Source: Akkermansiaceae bacterium | GTDB lineage: Bacteria > Verrucomicrobiota > Verrucomicrobiia > Verrucomicrobiales > Akkermansiaceae | Length of the DNA: 43,445 nt | NCBI GenBank assembly: GCA_015062015.1 | Contig: SUVM01000003.1 | Location: forward strand, 1 to 43,445 | Direction of reading: 5' to 3' | Shown: positions 36,715-43,445 of the stretch, one piece after another | How positions within the stretch are numbered: position 1 is the first letter of the stretch | Layout of the letters: each line of letters opens with the position of its first letter | Made by a program: the position numbers and the translations under genes | The notes under the pieces: model-generated | Databases searched by the model: none | What the model saw: only the letters and a program-made list of their open reading frames with translations | Told to the model about the DNA's origin: nothing

Positions 36715-39015
36715 TCAGAACTGCGGCTCGCGGTCGCCGATAACCTGTACCTCCGTACGCAGGGTAATTCCGCGTTCCGTTTTGGCTTTGTTGCGAATGT
36801 AGTCTATCAATTCGGTGATATCCGTTGCTTTGGCCCCGCCTTTGTTGATGATGAAGTTGGCGTGCACCTCAGACACCTGAGCCCCGCCGATGCTGAAGCC
36901 CTTGAGCCCTAACTCGTCAATAAGCTTGCCGGCGGGTATTTCCTGCGGGTTAACGAAGGTGCAGCCGGCACTGGGGGCAACGGGTTGGGTGCTCTTGCGG
37001 TGGATTCTGCTTTCGTCCATGCGTTTGCCGATGGCTTGGGCATCATCCGGTGTACCGCAGAAGGTGGCTTGCATGACAATGTTGTGCTCAAATTCGGGGA
37101 TGCGGCGGTAGCTGGCCCCCTTCATGCTTTCTTTTTCAAATTCCACGATGTCGCCGTCTTCGTTGAGGGCAACGGCAGAGCGGAAGACGCTCCACATGTC
37201 GCCGCCCATGGCACCGGCATTCATACGCAGGCTGCCGCCAACGTAGCCGGGGATGCCGTCCATCCATTCAAAACCGGCAATGCCGTTTTGCGCGGCAAAC
37301 GCTGCCAATTTTTTGAGTTTTACACCGGCTCCGGCAACGATATTGCGGCCTCGCATTTCGATTTTGTCAAATTCGCCGCAGCGCGGGTGGATAACAGCCC
37401 CGCGTATGCCGCCTTCTCGTACAATTACGTTAGAACCGCGGCCAATCACATGTACGGGGATGTTGCGGTCTTTGAAGAAGTTGACAACAGCCTGTAATTT
37501 TTCGAAGCTGTTGGGCTCTACCCAATATTGGGCTTCGCCGCCTACCCCCATGGTGGTGTGTTTGCTCATGGGCTCGTAGAGGCGGAAGTTGATGTCTTCT
37601 CCGCATTCCTGTTGCATTTCTGCCAATATGCGTAAATCTGCGGCTATCTTGGCACCTGCTTCGTGCACATTGCCGGCTCCCAGGGTAATGAACATGTCTC
37701 CCGGGCGAAGGCTGTTGCCAACTACATGGTGTGCCAAGGGCAGTACGGGCAGGAAACTCGCATCCACCGGCCCGTTCTCTTGCACGGCATCGACAATGGT
37801 TTGCCCGCTGATGCCCGGTATCGGCAGCTCGCTGGCCGGGTATACATCTGCCACATACAGTTTATCAAGATTTTGCAGCACTTTGCCGAAATCGTCTCGC
37901 AGTAGCTGTGTGCGCGTGTAGCGGTGCGGTTGGAAGAGTACAATCAAGCGCTCCGGTTTCAGGCTTTGAGCCGTTTGCAGGGTGGCGGCAATCTCTGTGG
38001 GGTGGTGGCCGTAGTCGTCCACAATGCGGTAGTGGCGGGAGAGGTATTTGGTCTCGAAGCGGCGGCGTGCGCCGGCAAAGCTGACAAGGCCGCGCGTGAT
38101 GCTGGCAAAGTCGCATCCCAGCTCCAGTGCCAGGGCAGTGGCTGCTAAGGAGTTGAGCACATTATGCCGACCGGGGATTCCCAGCTCCACACGGCCTAAC
38201 GGTTCTCCTTTATAGTTGATGGTGTAGAGGGTGCGCCCTCGTTTTACCGTCATATCGGTTGCGGTGTAGTCCGCATCCTGCCAACCGTAGGAAATGGTGT
38301 TGGCGTATTGAGAGCAAACATCATGCGCGCCGGCATCATTTTTACAATAGATGAGTTTGCCGCGTGTTTGGCGGCACAGGCGGTGGAAAACGCTCTTGAT
38401 ATGGTCTAAATCGCGGTAGAAATCCAAGTGCTCTGCCTCGATGTTGAGGATGATGCTGTGCTCGGGGATGTAGTTAACGAGGGTGCCGTCGCTTTCATCG
38501 CCTTCTGCTACCAGGTATTCACTATCCTCGTTCCAGTGGGCATTGGCACCCAGCACGGGGATTTCTGCCCCCACATAGTGGCAGGGGCGCATGCGCCCTT
38601 CGCGCAGCAGGTGGGCAGACATGGCAGACGTAGTGGTTTTGCCGTGTGTACCCGCTACCACAACGCCTTTTTTATTGTTGAGGATGGCCGCCAGACACTC
38701 GGCACGGCGAAGACATAAACTGCCGTTTTTGCGAGCAGCTGCCAAGGCTACATTTTCTTCTCGAATCGCGCTGGAGTAGATGATAATTTCTGCATCCTGA
38801 ACGGATTCCGCGCTGTGCGGGCAGGAGAACACAAGCCCGGCCTGTTGCAGCTTTTCGGTTTCTGTGCTCGTTACGCGGTCACAACCGCTCACTCTGTGCC
38901 CCATTTCCAGCAACATGCGTGCCAACCCGCTCATGCCGGCACCGGCAACTCCTATAAGATGGATGCGTACGGGATGCTCCCGATCCAAAAGCCGTTTGCG
39001 TAACTGTTCTATCAT
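36715..39015 (-). CDS. murC/murB: Bifunctional UDP-N-acetylmuramate--L-alanine ligase / UDP-N-acetylenolpyruvoylglucosamine reductase (MurC-MurB fusion)
   Basis: MurC: IHLIGVAGAGMSGLARMLLEMGHRVSGCD, VVVAGTHGKTTTSAM, VDDYGHHPTEIAATL. MurB: HTTMGVGGEAQYWVEP, VIGRGSNVIVREGG, GIPGYVGGSLRMNAGAMGGD, SAGCTFVNP. Confidence 0.95.
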   Translation of the reverse strand: MIEQLRKRLLDREHPVRIHLIGVAGAGMSGLARMLLEMGHRVSGCDRVTSTETEKLQQAGLVFSCPHSAESVQDAEIIIYSSAIREENVALAAARKNGSLCLRRAECLAAILNNKKGVVVAGTHGKTTTSAMSAHLLREGRMRPCHYVGAEIPVLGANAHWNEDSEYLVAEGDESDGTLVNYIPEHSIILNIEAEHLDFYRDLDHIKSVFHRLCRQTRGKLIYCKNDAGAHDVCSQYANTISYGWQDADYTATDMTVKRGRTLYTINYKGEPLGRVELGIPGRHNVLNSLAATALALELGCDFASITRGLVSFAGARRRFETKYLSRHYRIVDDYGHHPTEIAATLQTAQSLKPERLIVLFQPHRYTRTQLLRDDFGKVLQNLDKLYVADVYPASELPIPGISGQTIVDAVQENGPVDASFLPVLPLAHHVVGNSLRPGDMFITLGAGNVHEAGAKIAADLRILAEMQQECGEDINFRLYEPMSKHTTMGVGGEAQYWVEPNSFEKLQAVVNFFKDRNIPVHVIGRGSNVIVREGGIRGAVIHPRCGEFDKIEMRGRNIVAGAGVKLKKLAAFAAQNGIAGFEWMDGIPGYVGGSLRMNAGAMGGDMWSVFRSAVALNEDGDIVEFEKESMKGASYRRIPEFEHNIVMQATFCGTPDDAQAIGKRMDESRIHRKSTQPVAPSAGCTFVNPQEIPAGKLIDELGLKGFSIGGAQVSEVHANFIINKGGAKATDITELIDYIRNKAKTERGITLRTEVQVIGDREPQF

Positions 39016-39029
39016 AACTCTTGCGCGTT

Positions 39030-39057
39030 ATTATACCCGATTATCTTCCGGAATCAA
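39030..39057 (-). promoter_or_regulatory. Putative murC-murB promoter: TTGATT-N16-TATAAT
   Basis: Minus strand ttgattccggaagataatcgggtataat, 14 nt before ATG. Confidence 0.65.
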
Positions 39058-39143
39058 GTCCAATTTCATCTCCCCGCCTCCTTTGTACGAAAATCACTCC
39101 CCTGCCGCCTGTTGCCAAGGTATGCTGCCGCAGGGGCTTTTGC

Positions 39144-39178
39144 AAAAAAAAATGCGAAAGCCCGGTGAGCTTTCGCAT
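39144..39178 (-). terminator. Intrinsic terminator downstream of GH57 gene
   Basis: atgcgaaagc/gctttcgcat 10-bp stem; minus strand followed by a run of 8-9 T. Confidence 0.85.
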
Positions 39179-39204
39179 GGTGCGGAAACCTGATTGTTAC
39201 TGCT

Positions 39205-40389
39205 TTATGCCGTGGTGACTTTGTGGGCGAGGTGCAGCATTTCTGCCTCTCGTTTGACGCGAACCTGAAGATCTGCCAAGGCATTCATGTAGTAAATATA
39301 CGCATCGAAGGGGGAGGGGTAGGGGGTAAACCCGTTGCTCTTCTCCATGTAGTGGAAGTGGTCTGCACTCTGCAATTTACGCCATACATGGATCATGTCC
39401 CGATCCTCGCTGTCTTTCACAGAGGTTTCAAGGTCATATATCTTCTTGATGGCCTCTTGCTGCATGACGTTGCCATTCCAATGTGTGGTGGTGCCAAAGG
39501 TGGAGCAGCTCACCGGGTTGGGGCAATCTATGGTGCCCGTGGAGGGGAACTCCTTTACCACTTCGCCCGGCGTCATAAAGGTGTTGCCGTTGAACAAGGT
39601 TGCCATTATCATGGTGCGCCAGAACTCGAATACGCCCGTGGTATCGGGCTGGCGCTCGCCAAGTGTTTCGTAGTCCATAGACAGGTTGACAACCTGCCCT
39701 TCCTGTTGTCCGAGCCACTCTGCAAAGGTGTAGGGGGAGAGCGGGTATTCGCTCCAGCTGGGGTCCACACGGCGGTTGGCCAAGTCGTTAGAGAGGTGGC
39801 GGTTGCGGATGATGGTTTTTGTTTTGGCAATGAGGGGGGCGCATTGCAGGTCATTAGTATGGCGGTTGGACATCATGCGGCTGTTGCCGTCTGCCATAAT
39901 ACCTTCAAACCCCATATCATAAGCCTGTGCTGCGATGGCGTTGGAGTAGAGCATGCCGGTGTTCCACAGCACGGTGGGGCGCTGGCCGAAAAGCTCTTCT
40001 ATCAAATCCATATGCTCGTTTACCTGCTCTGCAAACTCGCCTGTGGAGTACAGGGAGGAGAGCGAGGCATAGTACGGCATGGCCAAAAATTCTACACAAC
40101 CGGTATCTGCAAGTTCTTTGAAAGACTCGATGAGGTCCGGGCGGTGGTATTTGGCTTGCTCCAGAATAACACCGGAGATGGCCAAGGCAAACTTGAATTT
40201 ACCGTCCGAGAGCTCGATGAGTTGTTTCATGAGGCGGTTGGCGGGCAAGTAGCAGCGTTCTGCTACTTGGCTGAGTACGCGCCCGTTGAGCTCGTCGTCT
40301 TCATAGAAGGCATGCTCGCCAATCTTGAAGAAGTCATACGGCGTCAGTCTGTTGGGCTGGTGCGCGTGAAATGTTAAAGAGATGTTCAT
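39205..40389 (-). CDS. Glycoside hydrolase family 57 (alpha-amylase-like) protein
   Basis: MNISLTFHAHQPNRLTPYDFF, PTVLWNTGMLYSNAIA, LSMDYETLGERQ; size and order of GH57 conserved regions. Confidence 0.9.
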   Translation of the reverse strand: MNISLTFHAHQPNRLTPYDFFKIGEHAFYEDDELNGRVLSQVAERCYLPANRLMKQLIELSDGKFKFALAISGVILEQAKYHRPDLIESFKELADTGCVEFLAMPYYASLSSLYSTGEFAEQVNEHMDLIEELFGQRPTVLWNTGMLYSNAIAAQAYDMGFEGIMADGNSRMMSNRHTNDLQCAPLIAKTKTIIRNRHLSNDLANRRVDPSWSEYPLSPYTFAEWLGQQEGQVVNLSMDYETLGERQPDTTGVFEFWRTMIMATLFNGNTFMTPGEVVKEFPSTGTIDCPNPVSCSTFGTTTHWNGNVMQQEAIKKIYDLETSVKDSEDRDMIHVWRKLQSADHFHYMEKSNGFTPYPSPFDAYIYYMNALADLQVRVKREAEMLHLAHKVTTA

Positions 40390-40413
40390 TGTCGCTTAAA
40401 GAGTAAGGGGTGG

Positions 40414-41712
40414 TTACCAACCAAGCACATGGTGGTAAACGCGCAGCATCTTATCGGCTGCGGTCTCCCAGTTGGAGTTTTTAATGTCTTGGGCACTTTG
40501 CTCTGCCACTTGCTTGTAGAGCTCTTCGTCCGTTATGAGGTTGACGATGTGTTTTGCCATCATGTTCACATCCCAGAAGTCTGCCTTGAGAGCGCCTTTC
40601 ATCACCTCTGCCACTCCGCTTTGTTTGGAAATAACAGCGGGGATGTTGAATTGCGCGGCTTCCAGTGCAGAGAGCCCGAAAGGCTCGGATACCGAGGGCA
40701 TGCAGTAAACGTCCGTCATGCTCAAAAGCTCATTGACTTTCTGCTTGTTCAGGAACCCGGTGAAGTGGAACTTGTCGCCCACACCGTGGAAAGCCCCGGT
40801 CTCTATCAACTGGCGCAGCTTCTCGCCCGTGCCGGCCATCACAAAGCGCACATTGTCGGTCTGCTCCAATACCTTTGCGGCAATTTGCAGGAAGAACTCC
40901 GGCCCTTTTTGGGCGGTAAGGCGGCCAAGGAAGAGTACCAGCTTTTCGGGGAATTTCTTTTTGGTATGGAAAACCTCCACAGGGTCTGCACCGTTGTGTA
41001 CCGGGAAAATCTTGGCGGGGTCGATGCCGTAGTGCCCGGCAGCTACGGTGCCGGTGTATTTGGAGACGGGGATAACGGCATCTGCTTGCTCCATGCCGTA
41101 TTTTTCGATGTCATAAATCCAGCCGCGGGCATCTGCGCCGGCGCGGTCAAACTGAGAGGCGTGCAGGTGTACCACCAAAGGCTTGCCTGTGGCGCGTTTT
41201 ACCTCTACACCGGCCAGGTATGTCATCCAGTCGTGCGCGTGCACTACGTCAAAGTCGTAGCCGCGTGCCATGACGGCGCATATCTTGGAGAACTCGATAA
41301 CCTTGCGGGCTAAGTCCCCGGCATACAGGTCTTCCTTGCCGGTAAAGAGCTCTAAATCTGCCTTATGTACCTTAGAGAAGAGCAGCTTGCCTTCCTTGGT
41401 GAAGGTGATGTTGCCCGGGGTGCCTTCCTCGCTCGCATAGGGGTCCAAATTCACCGGGGCTTTCCCTACTACGGTAAAGCTTTCGTAGGTGTAACCCTCG
41501 CTCTGTACCTCCATCTCGGAGTGTTGTAAGTTGTTAATGCCGGTAAGCTCAAATCCGTCATATTCTACGCCCTTTTTGGCCTTAGGAACAATGACTGAAA
41601 GATCTACCTTTTTTGCTAATGCTTTGGATATGCCCATGCATGCAACACCGAGTCCGCCGTTAATCAGTGGCGGAAACTCCCAACCCAATTTCAGTACTTT
41701 TATTCTCCTCAT
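40414..41712 (-). CDS. Glycosyltransferase, glycogen-synthase-like (GT4/GT5)
   Basis: LKLGWEFPPLINGGLGVACMGISKALAKK, DVVHAHDWMTYLAGVEV, FLGRLTAQKGPEFFLQIAAKVL, PSVSEPFGLSALEAAQFNIPAVISKQSGVAEV. Confidence 0.92.
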   Translation of the reverse strand: MRRIKVLKLGWEFPPLINGGLGVACMGISKALAKKVDLSVIVPKAKKGVEYDGFELTGINNLQHSEMEVQSEGYTYESFTVVGKAPVNLDPYASEEGTPGNITFTKEGKLLFSKVHKADLELFTGKEDLYAGDLARKVIEFSKICAVMARGYDFDVVHAHDWMTYLAGVEVKRATGKPLVVHLHASQFDRAGADARGWIYDIEKYGMEQADAVIPVSKYTGTVAAGHYGIDPAKIFPVHNGADPVEVFHTKKKFPEKLVLFLGRLTAQKGPEFFLQIAAKVLEQTDNVRFVMAGTGEKLRQLIETGAFHGVGDKFHFTGFLNKQKVNELLSMTDVYCMPSVSEPFGLSALEAAQFNIPAVISKQSGVAEVMKGALKADFWDVNMMAKHIVNLITDEELYKQVAEQSAQDIKNSNWETAADKMLRVYHHVLGW

Positions 41713-41916
41713 GACTTTGTGTGATAAGCTAGTTGACTATCCCGGTCGATGCTGCTTGCACCGCTCCGCGAGGATTAGACACCATCCCTTGCCGATTGTC
41801 CAGAACAAAGTGTGACAGCGCATCGTTTCTGCGCCTTTTTCTCTTTTACTTTGTTGCCTGGCATGGGTGGTGCTGCTGCCTCCTCCGTCTCCCGATGGCT
41901 GCGCCGGTTTCCGGCA

Positions 41917-42123
41917 TCAGTTTTCGCGGTTGGCGCGTCGTATGTCCTCGAGAGCTGCGATAAAATCATCCAAAATTTCAGCCGGTACCATAATGCGGTC
42001 TCGGTTAGAGCTTACTTTTTCGGTGATGCGTACCACACGGCCTCGCGCATTGCTTTTGAGGTCGATGAAGAACGTTTTGCGATCCGCTATAATTTTTTCC
42101 GTACAAATGATATCGTCGTCCAC
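41917..42123 (-). CDS. Small PUR-alpha/DUF3276-like nucleic-acid-binding protein (GTG start)
   Basis: CTEKIIADRKTFFIDLKSNARGRVVRITEKVSSNRDRIMVPAEILDDFIAALEDI resembles a PUR repeat. Confidence 0.65.
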   Translation of the reverse strand: MDDDIICTEKIIADRKTFFIDLKSNARGRVVRITEKVSSNRDRIMVPAEILDDFIAALEDIRRANREN

Positions 42124-42161
42124 AGTATTGTAACGGGCCTGGTTATCTGACCCTCAGCCTG

Positions 42162-42191
42162 ATTATATACCTAAATGCAGCGGTAAGTCAA
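42162..42191 (-). promoter_or_regulatory. Putative promoter for the PUR-like gene: TTGACT-N18-TATAAT
   Basis: Minus strand ttgacttaccgctgcatttaggtatataat. Confidence 0.65.
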
Positions 42192-42244
42192 TCCGCAAAT
42201 GTCTATATGGCGGCAAAATCTGCTAAAATATGCCCATTTTGGCA

Positions 42245-42284
42245 AAGAAAAGCGGTGCAACCGGCGTGTTGGCGGGTTGCACCG
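42245..42284 (-). terminator. Terminator downstream of birA
   Basis: cggtgcaacc (42253-42262) / ggttgcaccg (42275-42284); minus strand followed by CTTTTCTTTG. Confidence 0.65.
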
Positions 42285-42312
42285 TAGGGAAAACCGAGCA
42301 GTGGCGGGTGGG

Positions 42313-43041
42313 TCAGACCAGTTCTTTAAGTCTGTTGATGCTAATGGCCGGTACGGTGATAAACGTACCGTCTGCCTTGCGGAGAATGGGCGAGCCATCT
42401 GACTCTATGCCGGAGAAGAAACCGCAGATGCGCTCCGTATCGGTAATAGCGACTACCGGTAGGCTGGGTCCCCATGCTTGTTCCAATCTTTTCAGAATCG
42501 GTGCACTGCCGTTGTCAATAAAGTCAGTAAATGTTTTGTAAAGTTCTTTCGCTAAGTGGTCTCGCAATGTGTCTACGGTGGGACACGTCGCGGGGATGAG
42601 GTCCACCAAACGCACGGGTACATCTGTGGTGACTCCCTGTAATTTTACGAGGTTGTTGTAAACATTGACACCAATGCCCACGGATACCATGTCTTGCGCC
42701 GGACGCTCTACCAGAATCCCGGCCAGCTTGTTGCGTTTTACCAGCAAATCATTGGGCCAGCGCAGCCGTAAGCCCTGTATGCGGTAGGCCTCTAAGGTGT
42801 CTATAAGAGCAACTCCGGCAACTAAAGGCATTAAGCCCCAAGGCCGCTTGGATTTCGGGTCTATGGGTAAGTTGTAGTTTGCCCACAAGCCGCCTTCCTC
42901 GCCATACCATGCACGGTTAAAGCGCCCGCGCCCTTTGTTTTGGCGAACACTGCTTACAACGGACCATGCAGGCATGTTTCTGGCTTCTGTGAATGTGGAT
43001 TCGCAGACCTCAAGTTTCTTAACTTTCCACTTAATGCTCAT
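42313..43041 (-). CDS. birA: Biotin--[acetyl-CoA-carboxylase] ligase
   Basis: SSVRQNKGRGRFNRAWYGEEGGLWANY, LRLRWPNDLLVKRNKLAGILVE, VSVGIGVNVYN. Confidence 0.93.
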   Translation of the reverse strand: MSIKWKVKKLEVCESTFTEARNMPAWSVVSSVRQNKGRGRFNRAWYGEEGGLWANYNLPIDPKSKRPWGLMPLVAGVALIDTLEAYRIQGLRLRWPNDLLVKRNKLAGILVERPAQDMVSVGIGVNVYNNLVKLQGVTTDVPVRLVDLIPATCPTVDTLRDHLAKELYKTFTDFIDNGSAPILKRLEQAWGPSLPVVAITDTERICGFFSGIESDGSPILRKADGTFITVPAISINRLKELV

Positions 43042-43142
43042 GTCTTCATTCTACACTTCTTTTTGTGTAAGTCCATAAAAAATATGGCGTGCTGACATAA
43101 ATTAGGGTGTCGGGTACGTGTTGTTTGGGGTAAGATGGCTAC

Positions 43143-43445
43143 ATGGCGTTTGTGGTACAGAGGTTGCAGGATGTCGGCAGCAGAGAATTTGCGGAAGCTT
43201 GGGGGCTGTATTGCTCGGCCTTTCCCTTGGCAGAGCGTAGGGATGCGCACCTGCATGCCGCAGCCATGGCGCAAGCCCCCGATTTTGTTTGTTTGCACCT
43301 CAGAGATGCCGGCGGTTTTGTCGGTTTGTTATTTTATTGGTTGTTTTCGCACTGTGTTTATGTGGAGCATTTGGCCATTGCAGAGCCCCGCCGCGGGCAA
43401 GGGTTGGGGCAGCGTGTGTTGGCTCTGGCACAGCAGCATGGCTTG
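43143..43445 (+). CDS. GNAT family N-acetyltransferase, partial (runs off right edge)
   Basis: Translation from ATG 43143: MAFVVQRLQDVGSREFAEAWGLYCSAFPLAERRD...VYVEHLAIAEPRRGQGLGQRVLALAQQHGL; acetyl-CoA-binding RRGQGLG motif. Confidence 0.75.
   Translation, partial: MAFVVQRLQDVGSREFAEAWGLYCSAFPLAERRDAHLHAAAMAQAPDFVCLHLRDAGGFVGLLFYWLFSHCVYVEHLAIAEPRRGQGLGQRVLALAQQHGL

Noticed and set aside
39223-40377. 384-aa plus-strand ORF over the GH57 gene
   Set aside because: Codon-aligned shadow ORF of a recognisable GH57 protein.
41713-41916. ~200-bp gap with AGCAGC and GCGG-like segments, considered as SRP RNA or another ncRNA
   Set aside because: Lacks the conserved SRP domain IV core (GGTCAGG...GGAAGGAAGCAGC-like) and a convincing terminator; short ORFs there (41733-41963 +, 41775-41969 -) lack family signals.
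1-43445. tRNA/rRNA/CRISPR/mobile elements
   Set aside because: By eye I found no T-arm GTTCRA-type clusters in intergenic gaps, no regularly spaced direct repeats, no transposase/integrase motifs and no terminal inverted repeats. A tRNAscan or CRISPR finder run would be decisive.

Overview
The window is ordinary, gene-dense chromosome (about 37 protein genes) from what looks like a Verrucomicrobiota bacterium, possibly Akkermansiaceae-like. That assignment is an inference from a triple-pilin cassette resembling the Verru_Chthon families, paired PilT ATPases and a MurC-MurB fusion. I saw no rRNA, tRNA, CRISPR array, transposase, integrase or phage genes. Recognisable genes: squalene/phytoene synthase, signal peptidase I, uppP, three prepilin-like proteins, lipoate-ligase-like protein, a Nudix protein with a degenerate PPK2-like C-terminus, asnS, ROK kinase, zinc-ribbon Ser/Thr kinase, priA, khpA-like KH protein, serA, DUF1015, GtrA, two pilT-like ATPases, coaD, cysteine desulfurase, comEC, HU, an RsmA(KsgA)-Nudix fusion, oppABC without ATPases, an EamA/DMT transporter, ftsQ, ddl, murC-murB fusion, GH57-like protein plus glycosyltransferase, a PUR/DUF3276-like protein, birA, and a partial GNAT. 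Most notable: (1) the RppH-like Nudix fused to an apparently dead PPK2 domain; (2) a PilT-like ATPase with a duplicated N-terminal domain, next to a normal PilT; (3) the RsmA-Nudix fusion; (4) catalytic-motif loss in the GH57 protein and in the ComEC C-terminus; (5) a minus-strand terminator embedded in the 3' coding end of the convergent DMT transporter; (6) four promoters sharing a 29-bp architecture, and several TANNNT boxes exactly 6 nt before a start codon, suggesting leaderless mRNAs; (7) two small secreted proteins sharing a helical motif. All homology calls are from reading the sequences; no searches were run.
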